A DNA stretch of 64,000 nt from Bartonella schoenbuchensis R1 (GCF_002022685.1 NZ_CP019789.1:248001-312000); one strand, 5' to 3'. Counted from the first letter of the stretch, positions 31,779 to 43,118 are shown. Program-made: numbers and translations. The notes: generated by a model not told the origin, from the letters alone.

Positions 31779-32705
31779 TTAATTCCGATTCACTTCACAA
31801 ATGCGCAAAGAGCGCTGTTGTTGTGCTTTTTTCTGGGATAGAATAGCTGCTTTAATAGAATTGCGCACTTTTTCAAATGCACGCATTTCGATTTGTCTTA
31901 CACGCTCTCGACTGATGTTGAATGTATTTGAGAGTTCTTCAAGTGTCAGCGATTCATCACTTAACCGACGTGCTTTAAATATATGCTTTTCACGCTCATT
32001 AAGGTTATCTATAGCGTGTATTAACATAGAGCGGCGGTTTTCTAATTCATCTTGTTCAATCAAAATTTGCTCTTGGCTATTTGAATCATCAACTAACCAA
32101 TCTTGCCATTCGGTCTTTTCACCTTCTTTTGTACGAAGAGGCGCGTTGAGTGAAGTATCGCCGCTAAGCCGATGGTTCATGGATACGACTTCATCTTCCG
32201 TGACATTTAATCGGGTTGCGATCTCTTTGACTTGTTCTGCATTGAGATCACCGTTATCAAGAGCTTGAAGTTTATTTTTTAGTTTACGAAGATTGAAGAA
32301 CAAACGCTTTTGATTAGCAGTTGTTCCCATTTTTACTAAACTCCAAGAACGTAAAACATATTCTTGGATTGATGCTTTAATCCACCACATCGCATAAGTT
32401 GCAAGACGGAATCCACGTTCTGGTTCAAAACGCTTAACAGCTTGCATAAGTCCAATATTACCTTCTGAAATAACCTCTCCAATAGGTAAGCCATAACCTC
32501 GATATCCTATTGCAATTTTAGCTACGAGACGTAAATGACTCGTTACTAGTTTATGCGCAGCTTTTGGATCGTCATGTTCACGATACCGTTTAGCTAGCAT
32601 ATACTCTTCTTTTGGCTTAAGCATTGGAAAACGACGTATTTCTTCTAAGTAACGATTTAAGCCTCCATCACCTGCTATAATTGATGGTAAATTTACATGG
32701 GCCAT
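31779..32705 (-). CDS. rpoH: RNA polymerase sigma-32 factor
   Basis: The product has 308 residues from MAHVNLPSI; AAAGGAGGG six bases upstream decides the start. It directs RNA polymerase to heat-shock promoters. Region 2 shows EVISEGNIGLMQAVKRFEPE and RLATYAMWWIKASIQEYVLR with the sigma-32 signature RSWSLVKMGTTANQKRLFFN. Region 4 ends with LTLEELSNTFNISRERVRQI. It lies downstream of rluD on the same strand, an order conserved in Rhizobiales. Alphaproteobacteria often have two rpoH copies; only one is in this window. Confidence 0.96.
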   Translation of the reverse strand: MAHVNLPSIIAGDGGLNRYLEEIRRFPMLKPKEEYMLAKRYREHDDPKAAHKLVTSHLRLVAKIAIGYRGYGLPIGEVISEGNIGLMQAVKRFEPERGFRLATYAMWWIKASIQEYVLRSWSLVKMGTTANQKRLFFNLRKLKNKLQALDNGDLNAEQVKEIATRLNVTEDEVVSMNHRLSGDTSLNAPLRTKEGEKTEWQDWLVDDSNSQEQILIEQDELENRRSMLIHAIDNLNEREKHIFKARRLSDESLTLEELSNTFNISRERVRQIEMRAFEKVRNSIKAAILSQKKAQQQRSLRICEVNRN

Positions 32706-32837
32706 ATAGCACCCTCCTTTCATATGAATTCCCTAATAAGGCGAATTCTATTTCCAAGTACTATATAAGTATTTCTTTCTTTTTTCCATCACTATAATTT
32801 TTAATTTTGTTCGAAAATGGATATTTTATTACTGAAA

Positions 32838-33863
32838 TCATTGAGATGGGTAAAAGTTCCAATCAAGTTTTTTAAAATGATTGATAAGTTCAGCCATATC
32901 TTGAGGAGGAGGTGAGGAAAAAGACATAATTTCACCTTTAGCGGGATGCTCGAAAGTTAAGCTAACTGCATGAAGTGCTTGTCGGTTGAATTGATCAATA
33001 GCGTTTTTAATCGTCGAATTAAGTGTGTTCGCTTTTGTTTTAAAGGCATTTCCATAAACTGTGTCACCTACAAGTGGATGCCCGATATGGGCCATATGAA
33101 CACGGATTTGATGTGTGCGTCCAGTTTCCAGGCGACATTCCAGAAGGCTGGCGAAGGGTTCTGCATCCGCACAGGTTTTATATTTTTCAAGTAAAGAAAA
33201 ATGCGTAATAGCATGGCGAGCATGAACATTTTGGTGGCGGACAACAGTTTGCTTTATTCGGTTATGGGGGGAGCGGCCAAGGGGCACATCAATTGTTCCA
33301 ATGTTGCGACGTGGAGCGTTCCAAATTAAAGCATGGTAGCGCCGATCTAATGCGCAAGTACGCCCATGGTCAGAAAATTGGGCACTGAGACTTTTATGAG
33401 CAAAGTCATTTTTAGCAACAACCATCACCCCGCTTGTGTTTTTGTCAAGACGGTGGACAATACCAGGGCGTTTAACACCACCAATACCAGATAAACTGTC
33501 ACCACAATGATGAATAAGGGCATTAACCAATGTTCCAGTCCAATTTCCATTACCGGGATGGACAACAAGGCCAGCTGGTTTATTGATAACAATGACGTGA
33601 TCATCTTCAAATAGGATGTCAAGTACAATAGCTTCACCTTCAAGATGTACGTTCTTGAGAGGAGGTATTATCAATTCAATCGTCTGGTTAGGTTGCAATT
33701 TTGTTTTTGGTTCTTTTATTAATTGACCATCAACTTTAAGGTAGCCTTCACGTATCAGAGTTTGCAAACGTGAACGCGATAACTCATTATGATATTTTTT
33801 AGCAAGCCATTGATCAATACGTTGCCCAAGAGCGCTTTCATCTGTTATTTGTTGTATCACCAT
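32838..33863 (-). CDS. rluD: 23S rRNA pseudouridine synthase, RluA/RluD family
   Basis: The product has 341 residues. An S4 RNA-binding domain (about 13-75, RIDQWLAKKYHNELSRSRLQ) is followed by the RluA catalytic domain. The catalytic aspartate is D140 in GIVHRLDKNTSGVMVVAK. It has KPAGLVVHPGNGNWTGTLVN before it and LETGRTHQIRVHMAHIGHPL after it. RluD makes the pseudouridines of helix 69, important for ribosome assembly. The specific paralogue is assigned by similarity and rpoH linkage. Confidence 0.92.
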   Translation of the reverse strand: MVIQQITDESALGQRIDQWLAKKYHNELSRSRLQTLIREGYLKVDGQLIKEPKTKLQPNQTIELIIPPLKNVHLEGEAIVLDILFEDDHVIVINKPAGLVVHPGNGNWTGTLVNALIHHCGDSLSGIGGVKRPGIVHRLDKNTSGVMVVAKNDFAHKSLSAQFSDHGRTCALDRRYHALIWNAPRRNIGTIDVPLGRSPHNRIKQTVVRHQNVHARHAITHFSLLEKYKTCADAEPFASLLECRLETGRTHQIRVHMAHIGHPLVGDTVYGNAFKTKANTLNSTIKNAIDQFNRQALHAVSLTFEHPAKGEIMSFSSPPPQDMAELINHFKKLDWNFYPSQ

Positions 33864-33898
33864 ACGGTCCTGTTTTTGAAGTTTTTTATAAGATTCTT

Positions 33899-35329
33899 TT
33901 ACCAGTACGAAATTGCTTTGGTGTCCAGAAATTCTTCAATTCCCCATCTTCCACCTTCACGGGCACGTCCGGAAAATTTTACTCCTCCAAAATAACTACC
34001 ATTTGGTAAGTTATGTCCATTAATTTCCACCATGCCAGAACGCAATTGTGCAGCGATACGCTGACATTTAGCTTGATCTTGCGATTGTATATAATTTGTG
34101 AGTCCATATTCTGTGTCATTGGCCAAGGCTACAGCCTCATCTTCTGTATTAAAGGGAAGGATCGAAAGGACTGGACCAAATATTTCTTCTCGGAAAATGC
34201 GCATGTCAGATTTAACATCAGCAAAAACTGTTGGGCGTACATAATAACCGCGTGTCATTCCTATGGGCAAGCCAATTCCACCTGCGACAAGAGTTGCACC
34301 TTCATCAATTCCAGATTGAATAAGGGCTTGGATTTTATCATATTGCTGTTTTGAGACTACAGGGCCAATATGATCTCCTACTTTGTGGTTTGGGGCTACT
34401 GTGGTTGTTTCCGCAATATGCTGTGCTGTTTTTACAGCTTCATTATAGATTGAATGTTCCACAAGCATGCGCGTTGGTGCATTGCAGCTCTGCCCACTAT
34501 TGTAAAAACAGTGCCGTACACCGCGTTGAACGGCATCTATATCGGCGTCGGCAAAGATGATATTGGCTCCTTTACCTCCAAGTTCTAGACAGACCCTCTT
34601 TAAAGTATCACTAGCGTTTTTAGAAATAATTTTTCCTACTCTGGTTGAACCGGTAAAACTAATCATTGCTACATCTGGATGAGAAGATAAATAAGAGCCT
34701 ACGTTATCTCCATCGCCATTGATGAGATTAAAAACACCGGCAGGTAGAGCAGCTTCATCTAAAATTTCAGCAAAGAGCATGGCTGAAAGAGGAGCAATTT
34801 CAGAGGGTTTTAAAACCATAGTGCAACCAGCCAATAATGCGGGGATAACTTTAAGGGTTATTTGATGTATGGGCCAATTCCATGGAGTGATCAATCCTAC
34901 AACACCGATAGAATCATATTGAAGGATTGCGTTATTGTTTCCTTCTATTAAAGCTTTTTGGAATAAGAATTCTTCAAAAGCTTTAATGAAATCGCGAATA
35001 TTATCACTACCAGCTGCAGTTTGCGCATTGCGTGCCATATCGATAGGCGCACCCATTTCCATTGAAATGGCTTTAGCCATATCTTCAGAGCGTTTTTCAT
35101 AGATTTCTAAAATTTTTTTAACAAAGGAAAGACGTTGACTTGGTGTGGTTGTTTTCCAGTTTTGAAAAGCCTTTTTAGCGGCTACAATCGCTTTATCTGT
35201 ATCTTGGATACTGTTAATATTGATAATAGCGCAAGCTTCTTCTGTTGAGGGGTCAATGACATACAGATCATTGGGAGTACTTGGATCATTCCAGAGGCCA
35301 TTAATATAAAATTTTCGTTTATTTAACAT
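33899..35329 (-). CDS. NAD(P)-dependent aldehyde dehydrogenase
   Basis: The product has 476 residues. The family residues are present: N151 in ITPWNWP, KPSE near 174-177, E249 in LELGGKGAN and the nucleophile C282 in GQSCNAPTR. The C-terminal EEIFGPVLSILPF and GGVKFSGRAREGG are also typical. It oxidises an aldehyde to the acid; the substrate is not evident. The start MLNKRKFYINGLW is well supported by alignment to the family. It is followed by rluD 35 bases downstream on the same strand but has an independent 5' region. Confidence 0.93.
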   Translation of the reverse strand: MLNKRKFYINGLWNDPSTPNDLYVIDPSTEEACAIININSIQDTDKAIVAAKKAFQNWKTTTPSQRLSFVKKILEIYEKRSEDMAKAISMEMGAPIDMARNAQTAAGSDNIRDFIKAFEEFLFQKALIEGNNNAILQYDSIGVVGLITPWNWPIHQITLKVIPALLAGCTMVLKPSEIAPLSAMLFAEILDEAALPAGVFNLINGDGDNVGSYLSSHPDVAMISFTGSTRVGKIISKNASDTLKRVCLELGGKGANIIFADADIDAVQRGVRHCFYNSGQSCNAPTRMLVEHSIYNEAVKTAQHIAETTTVAPNHKVGDHIGPVVSKQQYDKIQALIQSGIDEGATLVAGGIGLPIGMTRGYYVRPTVFADVKSDMRIFREEIFGPVLSILPFNTEDEAVALANDTEYGLTNYIQSQDQAKCQRIAAQLRSGMVEINGHNLPNGSYFGGVKFSGRAREGGRWGIEEFLDTKAISYW

Positions 35330-35803
35330 GGCTTGCTTCCTATTTTTTCGTTTTTAAATTGTATACTACTAGATTTTTATAACAAGAGTATTTTGCTTAA
35401 GTATGCGTGAACGTTGATTATTATATTGCAAGTGTGCACTAAGCGTATTGAGATGGTGGGGTTTTGCCAAATTGAAAAAAGGTAATAATTATTTTTATAT
35501 AATTTTATAAAATAGTGTTTGCATTAATAGAGCAGTTGGTTTGACATATTGTTCATAGAGTATGTTTTATGAAAAGTTTTCAGTATTGAAAGTTTATGAG
35601 GAAATAAAATCAAGCTCTTCTTATTAGATGGATTTCTGAAGTTTTTAGATGCATTTAAATTTTTCTTAATAAAAATACAATTAATGATGCTTATTTTTCG
35701 TTTAAAATTGGCTGATGACAAAAGGTTATTAACCTTCATAGTGTATCATTTGCGCATTCTTTTTTGAAAGATCATTCTCGTTACTATAATTTTGTTGGAT
35801 ATT
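35330..35803. other. Intergenic region between divergent aldehyde dehydrogenase and ftsK
   Basis: No gene is supported across these 474 bases. A 71-codon minus-strand ORF (35524-35739) is lysine/asparagine-rich with no ribosome-binding site and looks random. The region must hold the promoters of both divergent genes. Confidence 0.55.
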
Positions 35804-38395
35804 ATGCGTAATTTAAAAACTATATCTATGTCTACGTCTTGTTTGGTTGATAAGGATGCAGAAAATGCATCAGAACAAAACTCATCTGGCAGTTCTGATA
35901 AGATGTTTTCTTATCCGACAGTGTGGAAAAAGGCATTTACTCTTGAACAGAATGTGCGTTTCACTCGAACTCCAGAAGTTGAAATTTTGCGTCGTCGTAT
36001 AGAAGAAAATCCAATTTTTGCAAAGCGATTTGAAACTTTTGCAAAGCAAGAACCGCAAAAATTAACGGATGTTGCAGAATTTAAAATGCAACCTCAATTG
36101 ACAGAAGAGGTATTTCATTCTCAATCACTTGAAAATAAAGTATCACTTTATTGTTCAACAACTCTTGGACAATCAGTGCAACAGACTGTTAATACACCGA
36201 TCGAAAAAAATACAATTGAAAATACCTTGCAGGTAGAGAGCGTAGCGCAAGAAACAAAACCTATTTCTTATCTTTCTGATGATGCATTTTTTGAGTGTGA
36301 GCCCTTTTTACTAGAGCAAGTCAATGTTAAAATTTCACAAGAAGAAGATGCATCTGTTAATTTAGAAAATAATAAGGCTTTGTTGGGAAAGACTTCTTCT
36401 TTTGATGAATCAGTTTCTACTTTTTACCGTGTGCTTGAATGTCATTTCCCGCAATCTTGTAATATGACTGTATCAGAAGTTTCAGAAAATGATGTTCAGG
36501 GTAATGAGGGAACTTCTGATTTAAATTATACTAACGATGAAATTGTTAGAGAGGTTCAAATACAGAGCACTGAACCTGTTTTCGGAAAAAATGAAGAGAT
36601 TGAAAAGGTTCAAGAACTGTCTGTTGTTGAAACACCTAATCATGAGATAAGCGACGTGATAGACACTGACACTGCAGTAGGCGATGATCCCCATAACATT
36701 GCTAATTGTATAACAACTGATGTGACAAAAAGTGTGGAAGATCTTTCTGTAACAAAAGCAGTAGGAAGTACAATGGAAACCACAGATATGTCGTTTAGCA
36801 ATCATACTTCTGCTTTTATACCAAGCTCTCAATCTGTTAACAGTAGTATTTATGAATTACCTCCGATTGAATTATTACAAGAGCCTGTTTTTCAGGATGA
36901 TACAGCGATTTCTCAAGAAATGCTGGAGCGCAGTTCTGGACTTTTAGAAAGCGTTTTGGAAGATTTTGGTATTAAAGGCGAAATTATTCATGTTCGCTCA
37001 GGACCGGTGGTAACAATGTATGAATTTGAGCCCGCTGCTGGGGTGAAATCATCGCGAGTTATAGGTCTTTCTGATGATATTGCTCGTTCTATGTCTGCCA
37101 TGTCTGCACGTGTTGCTGTGATTCCTGGGCGCAATGTTATTGGAATTGAATTGCCAAATGCAGTACGTGAAACTGTTTATTTGCGTGAATTAGTTCAGTC
37201 GAGCACTTTTCGCGATAGTGAATTTAAATTAGCTCTTGCTTTGGGGAAGGGAATTAATGGTGATCCTGTAATTGCAGAATTAGCAAAAATGCCTCATTTA
37301 TTGATTGCAGGCACGACAGGGTCGGGTAAATCTGTTGCTATTAATACAATGATTTTATCGATTCTTTATCGAATGACACCAGAGCAATGCCGTTTAATTA
37401 TGGTTGACCCTAAGATGTTAGAGCTTTCTATCTATGATGGCATTCCCCATCTTCTAACACCTGTAGTAACTGATCCAAAGAAAGCTGTAACAGCTTTAAA
37501 ATGGGCTGTTCGTGAAATGGAAGAACGTTACCGCAAAATGGCGAAACTAGGTGTGCGTAATATTGATGGCTTTAATGCACGAGTTGCGCTTGCGGTCGAA
37601 AAAGGTGAGACAATTATGTGCACCGTTCAGTCCGGTTTTGACAGAGAAAGCGGTGAAATACTTTATCGTGAAGAAGAGATGGATTTAACACAATTGCCTT
37701 ATATTGTTATTATTGTCGATGAAATGGCGGATCTCATGATGGTTGCTGGTAAAGAGATTGAGAGCGTCATTCAACGTTTAGCACAAATGGCGCGTGCTGC
37801 AGGTATTCATCTTATTATGGCAACACAGCGTCCTTCTGTTGACGTGATTACTGGCACGATTAAGGCAAATTTCCCTACACGTATTTCTTTTCAGATAACT
37901 TCAAAAATTGATAGTCGTACAATTTTGGGAGAACAAGGTGCTGAAACACTTTTAGGTCAAGGAGATATGCTTCATATGGTTGGTGGAGGACGCATTGAGC
38001 GTGTTCACGGGCCTTTTGTTTCTGATGAAGAAGTTGAATCTGTGGTTGCACATCTTAAAGTACAAGGAACACCTGATTATTTAGCGACAGTAACAGATAG
38101 TGAACACGATGATGATAAGATGGAAGATGCTCATTCGGTTGCTGAAATTATTGCTGCAGGAAGCTCTAGTGAGGACGGTGAAGAACTTTATATGCAAGCT
38201 GTTAAGGTTGTGATGCGTGATAGAAAATGTTCAACATCCTATATCCAACGTCGACTTGCAATTGGTTATAATAAAGCTGCTTCTCTTGTTGAAAGAATGG
38301 AACAAGAAGGTATTGTTGGAGCTGCCAATCACGTGGGAAAACGTGAGATTTTACTCAATGGGCGCAATGATCAAGATGGCTTTAAGAGTACATAA
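35804..38395 (+). CDS. ftsK: FtsK/SpoIIIE-type DNA translocase lacking membrane segments
   Basis: The product is about 863 residues from [11 protein letters not shown]; a TTG four codons earlier is possible. The N-terminal 375 residues are a hydrophilic, acidic, low-conservation region with no membrane helices, unlike canonical FtsK. The motor follows: the alpha domain [20 protein letters not shown], Walker [18 protein letters not shown] near 505, Walker [15 protein letters not shown], then [22 protein letters not shown]-terminal winged-helix gamma domain ([20 protein letters not shown]) recognises KOPS-like sites. Probably the second, soluble FtsK of Rhizobiales. It is followed by a terminator. 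Confidence 0.9.
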   Translation: MRNLKTISMSTSCLVDKDAENASEQNSSGSSDKMFSYPTVWKKAFTLEQNVRFTRTPEVEILRRRIEENPIFAKRFETFAKQEPQKLTDVAEFKMQPQLTEEVFHSQSLENKVSLYCSTTLGQSVQQTVNTPIEKNTIENTLQVESVAQETKPISYLSDDAFFECEPFLLEQVNVKISQEEDASVNLENNKALLGKTSSFDESVSTFYRVLECHFPQSCNMTVSEVSENDVQGNEGTSDLNYTNDEIVREVQIQSTEPVFGKNEEIEKVQELSVVETPNHEISDVIDTDTAVGDDPHNIANCITTDVTKSVEDLSVTKAVGSTMETTDMSFSNHTSAFIPSSQSVNSSIYELPPIELLQEPVFQDDTAISQEMLERSSGLLESVLEDFGIKGEIIHVRSGPVVTMYEFEPAAGVKSSRVIGLSDDIARSMSAMSARVAVIPGRNVIGIELPNAVRETVYLRELVQSSTFRDSEFKLALALGKGINGDPVIAELAKMPHLLIAGTTGSGKSVAINTMILSILYRMTPEQCRLIMVDPKMLELSIYDGIPHLLTPVVTDPKKAVTALKWAVREMEERYRKMAKLGVRNIDGFNARVALAVEKGETIMCTVQSGFDRESGEILYREEEMDLTQLPYIVIIVDEMADLMMVAGKEIESVIQRLAQMARAAGIHLIMATQRPSVDVITGTIKANFPTRISFQITSKIDSRTILGEQGAETLLGQGDMLHMVGGGRIERVHGPFVSDEEVESVVAHLKVQGTPDYLATVTDSEHDDDKMEDAHSVAEIIAAGSSSEDGEELYMQAVKVVMRDRKCSTSYIQRRLAIGYNKAASLVERMEQEGIVGAANHVGKREILLNGRNDQDGFKST

Positions 38396-38436
38396 CGAAA
38401 GTAATTTTAAAAAATAAAAACTTGATTTTATTTCAT

Positions 38437-38467
38437 AAGGGCGGACATTATTTCCGCTCTTATTTTT
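38437..38467 (+). terminator. Terminator after ftsK
   Basis: AAGGGCGG (38437-38444) pairs with CCGCTCTT (38454-38461, one G-U) and is followed by ATTTTTT. It separates ftsK from the histidine kinase. Confidence 0.85.
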
Positions 38468-38574
38468 TGTCGCGAAATATTAAAAAGAATTTATACAGAA
38501 AGACAAAATAGAAATGCTATCTTATATTTACGATTATTAGTAGGTAGTGCAGGTGAATAGAAAAGAGGTTGAAA

Positions 38575-40842
38575 ATGTCTTTAGCATTTTTAGATTATCT
38601 AAAATGTAAAGAAATTAAACAAGCCTTTATAAAAGGAAAGGTAGCTTTTGTCTTATCCTTCGATGGTAGAAATATTCTTTGGTTAAATGGTGCTGCAGCG
38701 TGTTTTTTTGGTCTTTCTTCTGTTGCCGATGCAATTAAACAGCAGTCTTTTTTTGATGAAGAACTGCGTCGCCAAATATTAAAGAATGCTCAATATACAC
38801 GCTCTATCACGTTGCGTGGTTTAAAACGCTGTGCTGAATTTTCTATAGCTTCTATTGATATTACTGGTTTAGGTAAAGCATTTTTACTTGAAGCTTTGCT
38901 AGAAGAGAATGTCTCTCTTATTACTGGTTTGGATGATGCAACAATTTCTGCTGCAATCATTGATCAACATGCAACTGTGTTGGAGGCTTCTTCTCATTTT
39001 AATTTTGTTGATGAAACAATTAAAATTCTACTCCAAACGATTGATGATGATCTTCCAGTGAAAACTGTTTTACCTATAGCAGGTGTTAATACACAAGTCG
39101 GTGTGATCCGCTTAGGAGTAAAGCCAACAAGTTTTTTAGTGTTATATGCACAATTGAATGAGGATGAATTGGATAGAGGTCAGGGGTCTTTTAGTTTTAA
39201 GCCACATCTTTTACCACGGCGTTTTATCTGGAAAATGGATGCAGATGGCTATTTTTGTGAAGTTTCAAAAGAGTTAGCTGAAACTGTCGGCCCTATATCT
39301 TCCCGTATTATAGGATCTGATTGTCATAAACTTGCTGATCAATTTAATGATGAAGGATATCGGTCATTAAGTAGTTTTATTGAAGCTGCTATACCTTGGA
39401 GAGAGCAGAAAGTTCAGTGGCCTGTTGATGATTGTCTAGAACGGGTTGATGTTGAATTGTCCGCTGTTCCAGTTTTTGATACCAACCGTCAGCTTAAGGG
39501 ATACCATGGTTTTGGGGTTTTAAAGGCGCAAGAAAAAATACAAAATAAAAGTGATAAAAAGCCGGGTATAAAAACATCTGGTCTTTCAGAGATAGAGCGC
39601 TCAGCTTTTCATGAAATTGCAGAACGATTGCGCGGTGAATTACATTTGTCTTTAGGGCATGAAAATACAGCTAAGGAAACGCCAGTCCAGTTGCCATGTG
39701 CACAGACATTACCGGTAGATGTCATAAAACAGGCTTTAATCAAGGAACCTGAAGTAATTTTATCATTGTTGGATACAGTAACTGATGGCGTTTTGTGGCT
39801 TGATGGACAAGGCTGCGTTCAGTTCGCTAGTGACGCTGCTTTGGCATTGATTGGCTATGAAATGGATGAGTTACTGGCACAGCAGTTATCATCACTATTT
39901 ACTTTTCAAAGCCGAGATTTGATTGAAGAATATTTTAAATTGATCCGTATGAAGGGAAAAAATCAAGTATTTAATCATGGTGAGACAGCTGATTTAATGA
40001 CAAAAAATCATGAGAATATAAAGGTTTCTATAACAATTGTACCTTTGGCTCTACAAGACAATTATGTCGTTATGTTGCGTGATATGACAGAAATGACTTT
40101 ATCGCCTTTAGATAAAATATCAGAAGAAAATAAAATGATTGAAGTTGTTCATGAAATGCGAACACCTTTGAATGCTCTTATTGGTTTTGCAGAAATTATG
40201 AAAGATGGCCGTTTTGGTTTAATAGAAAATGAGCGTTACCGTAGATATTTACGTGATATTGTCTCGTCTGGAAAACATATATTATCTCTGGTTAATCAAT
40301 TATTAGAGCACTCTAAAGCAAATTATTCTAGCTTAAATAGCACAATTGATGCACCTCTTATGACACAAAAATTTGATGTAACAGCTTGTTTGCGTTCCAG
40401 TATAGCTTTTCTTGAAACGCAGGCGAATCATAATGGCATTATTATGCGTATTGTTTCACCGGCACGTGTGCCATTTATCGGTATATCGCAACAGATATTT
40501 CAACAGATTATATGGAATCTTCTTTCCAATGCCATCCGTTTTACGCCTTCAGGTGGACAAATTGTTATCCATGTTTCCTATGGAAAGAAAGAGCGAGTAA
40601 AGATTTCAATTAGTGATAATGGTCTTGGGATGAGTGATGAAGAGGTTGTGCGAGCTATGCAACCTTATGGTCAGGTAGAGCGCAAGGATGGCCAGTGTGG
40701 AGACAACATATTTGTCGGGACTGGTTTAGGGCTTCCAATATGTAAAACAATGGTGGAAGAGGTTGGTGGTCAGTTTTTGTTATTTTCAAAACCCAATCAC
40801 GGAACAACTGTAGAGATGTTTTTTCCCATGCTTCGTGAGTAA
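38575..40842 (+). CDS. PAS-domain sensor histidine kinase, PdhS/DivJ type
   Basis: The product is about 755 residues from MSLAFLDYLK, behind GAGGTTG. It has no membrane segments, so is cytosolic. PAS-like regions occur near 215-320 (FIWKMDADGYFCEVSKELAE) and 395-510 (LLDTVTDGVLWLDGQGCVQF). The phosphoacceptor is H526 in VVHEMRTPLNALIGFAEIM. The ATPase boxes are ISDNGLGMSDEE, GTGLGLPICKTMVEEVGG and GTTVEMFFP. This H-box type is shared by the PleC/DivJ/PdhS kinases controlling alphaproteobacterial cell division. No response regulator lies beside it. The exact orthologue is uncertain. Confidence 0.87.
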   Translation: MSLAFLDYLKCKEIKQAFIKGKVAFVLSFDGRNILWLNGAAACFFGLSSVADAIKQQSFFDEELRRQILKNAQYTRSITLRGLKRCAEFSIASIDITGLGKAFLLEALLEENVSLITGLDDATISAAIIDQHATVLEASSHFNFVDETIKILLQTIDDDLPVKTVLPIAGVNTQVGVIRLGVKPTSFLVLYAQLNEDELDRGQGSFSFKPHLLPRRFIWKMDADGYFCEVSKELAETVGPISSRIIGSDCHKLADQFNDEGYRSLSSFIEAAIPWREQKVQWPVDDCLERVDVELSAVPVFDTNRQLKGYHGFGVLKAQEKIQNKSDKKPGIKTSGLSEIERSAFHEIAERLRGELHLSLGHENTAKETPVQLPCAQTLPVDVIKQALIKEPEVILSLLDTVTDGVLWLDGQGCVQFASDAALALIGYEMDELLAQQLSSLFTFQSRDLIEEYFKLIRMKGKNQVFNHGETADLMTKNHENIKVSITIVPLALQDNYVVMLRDMTEMTLSPLDKISEENKMIEVVHEMRTPLNALIGFAEIMKDGRFGLIENERYRRYLRDIVSSGKHILSLVNQLLEHSKANYSSLNSTIDAPLMTQKFDVTACLRSSIAFLETQANHNGIIMRIVSPARVPFIGISQQIFQQIIWNLLSNAIRFTPSGGQIVIHVSYGKKERVKISISDNGLGMSDEEVVRAMQPYGQVERKDGQCGDNIFVGTGLGLPICKTMVEEVGGQFLLFSKPNHGTTVEMFFPMLRE

Positions 40843-40857
40843 AGCTATGGAATGGAT

Positions 40858-41271
40858 TTAGTTTTTTGGGGTTAATAAATCTTTGATTTCTGTCAAGAGT
40901 TGTTCTTCAAGAGACATTTCTTTTAGCTTTTCCACTTCTTCTTTTTGCCGGCGCATTTTATTTAAGCCTTTGACAAACAAAAAAAGGATCCAAGCAATAA
41001 TCAAAAAATTGATAAAAAGTGTCATAAAGTTTCCATAAGCAATGGTAGCACCTGCCTCCTTTGCAGCACTTAATGTGGCTTGTTTCTCTCCAGCGAGCTG
41101 AATAAACATGTTAGAAAAGTCAATGCCACCTGTGATAAAGCCGATGATTGGCATAAAAATGTCGTTAACAATTGAATTGATCAAGCCACTAAAAGCGCTA
41201 CCTATAATCACACCAATAGCAAGATCAATCATATTTCCTTTTAAGGCAAATTCTTTGAATTCTTTAAGCAT
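40858..41271 (-). CDS. mscL: Large-conductance mechanosensitive channel
   Basis: The product has 137 residues, normal for MscL. The N-terminal amphipathic helix [20 protein letters not shown] leads into TM1 ([18 protein letters not shown]). The periplasmic loop spans about 50-75. TM2 is [20 protein letters not shown], followed by a charged C-terminal bundle helix ([20 protein letters not shown]). It opens under membrane tension to release solutes in hypo-osmotic shock. GAGGGAAATGC upstream fits a Shine-Dalgarno. Its 3' end faces the histidine kinase gene. Confidence 0.96.
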   Translation of the reverse strand: MLKEFKEFALKGNMIDLAIGVIIGSAFSGLINSIVNDIFMPIIGFITGGIDFSNMFIQLAGEKQATLSAAKEAGATIAYGNFMTLFINFLIIAWILFLFVKGLNKMRRQKEEVEKLKEMSLEEQLLTEIKDLLTPKN

Positions 41272-41847
41272 TGCATTTCCCTCCTCGCGTATACGATGTA
41301 CAGCAATTTAACTATCGCTTTTGGTAAAAAAAGAAAGAGGGAGAAGCTTATTTTCTTGAAAAATTACATTTCAAATATCAGCATTCTTTTCTCATAGTAT
41401 TGCAATGTATAAAAAGTGCTAATTAATGCTTCATTATATGATAGTATGCTTTTAAGGTTCAGATGAATGGAAAGCTTCTTGCTAAAAGGCTGTATATCCT
41501 CTTCTTTTCAATGATAAAGTGAGAAAATTTGATTGATGAAATCATTGCAGGAATTTTATGGAAAAGTTTTGAAAAAGAAGAGAATTTACAAGACTACCGT
41601 TTTCTCTGCGAGAAAATTGGTCAACTTTTTAATATATGAGTAGGTTATTAAAGGAAGTAGGAAAGCATTTTCGAAATAAGGATAATCTTTTAACCACTCG
41701 ATGTTTTTAAATAAACTTAATTAGTTGTTTCTTCTCGTTATGAGAGTTAATTTCTTTATTTGTATAGTATATTTTATTGGTGTTTTTTATTTTGAGAAGT
41801 TTAAATGAGATGAAAAAGGTAGTTTTCATTTTATGGAGGGAGATTTT
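41272..41847. other. Intergenic region between mscL and pyrD
   Basis: These 576 AT-rich bases contain no supported gene. A 36-codon frame beginning ATGAAATCATTG near 41536 has no recognisable product. Only promoters for the divergent mscL and pyrD are expected. Confidence 0.5.
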
Positions 41848-42938
41848 GTGAGTTTTTTTCATTGTATTGGTCGTTCTGTTTTATTTATGTTGGATCCAGA
41901 GCGTGCACATCGTTTAGCCATTGCTGGATTGAAAACGGGGTTAAGTGGGTATCAAAAAATTTTTGATGAGCGCTTGTGTGTAACTGTTGCAGGCCTTAAA
42001 TTTAAGAATTTTGTTGGTCTTGCTGCAGGTTTTGATAAAAACGCAGAGGTTATAGATGCTGTTCTAGGCTTAGGATTTGGTTTTACTGAGATTGGTACAG
42101 TTACACCAAAACCGCAAATGGGAAATCCCAAGCCACGACTTTTCCGTTTGGTGGAAGATGAAGCTATTATTAATAGAATGGGCTTTAACAATGACGGACA
42201 TCAGGCTGTTTATAAAAGGGTTTGCGTGCGTAAGCAGGGCGGTATTGTAGGGATCAATATTGGTGCTAATAAAGATACGGTCAATAAGATTGACGATTAT
42301 ATTGCGGGCATTACTTGCTTTTATGATGTAGCTGATTATTTCACGATTAATGTTTCTTCACCTAATACGCCAGGTTTGCGTGATTTGCAGGCACGTAGTA
42401 ATTTGAATCTTTTAATGAAGGCTGTTTCACAAGCGCGCAATGAAAAAAAGAAAAACATGGTGTCTCTGTTCCGATTTTTTTAAAAATTGCGCCTGATTTA
42501 ACGGAGCAAGAATTAGATGATATAGCTGAGGAAATGAAATTATCTGATTTTGATGGTTTAATTGTTTCCAATACCACTCTTTCACGTCAAGGTCTTAAGA
42601 ATAGTACATTGATTAGCGAGGAGGGAGGGCTGTCAGGACGTCCACTATTTGAGCATTCCACCGTTGTACTTGCGAAAATGCGTAAAAGATTGGGTAAAGA
42701 TATTGCAATCATTGGTGTTGGTGGTGTACGTAATGCACAAACAGCTTTGGAAAAAATCAAAGCCGGAGCAGATTTAGTCCAGCTCTATAGCGGAATGGTT
42801 TATGAGGGGCCAGAACTTGCCGTAACTATTATGAGAGATGTTTTGCAGATTATGCAGCAAGATGGTGTTGATACTATAAAAGCTTATCGCGATCATAATG
42901 TTGACAATTGGGCAAAACGTGCACTTCTTTTGTCATGA
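41848..42938 (+). CDS. pyrD: Dihydroorotate dehydrogenase (quinone), frameshifted
   Basis: This membrane-associated class 2 enzyme oxidises dihydroorotate to orotate in pyrimidine synthesis. Start GTG 41848 is chosen because GGAGGGAG lies five bases upstream. Motifs: [20 protein letters not shown] (FMN), [44 protein letters not shown] with the catalytic Ser, then IVSNTTLSR and GVGGVRN after the break. The frame is lost at an A run (42451-42455; A7 just before). Removing one A restores [19 protein letters not shown]. Total about 363 residues, normal. As written it ends at 42483. Confidence 0.92.
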
Positions 42939-43041
42939 GGTTGTTGTATTTTCACAAAAAAATGTAAGATTCTTTTTAAGGGGCTTGCAAACTCTCTTGA
43001 TCTTCCGTATGTCACACAGATAGAGGATAAATATTTTTTAG

Positions 43042-43118
43042 GCGGTTGTAGCTCAGTTGGTTAGAGCGCTGGTTTGTGGCACCAGAGGTCGTAGGTTCAA
43101 ATCCCACCAACCGTACCA
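43042..43118 (+). tRNA. tRNA-His (GTG)
   Basis: The gene reads GCGGTTGTAGCTCAGTTGG onward, with anticodon loop TTGTGGC, TTCAAATC T-loop and encoded CCA; 77 bases. The base before CCA is A, not C. Alphaproteobacteria are known to use A73 tRNA-His without the usual G-1. A genomic G at 43041 precedes it. Confidence 0.95.
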
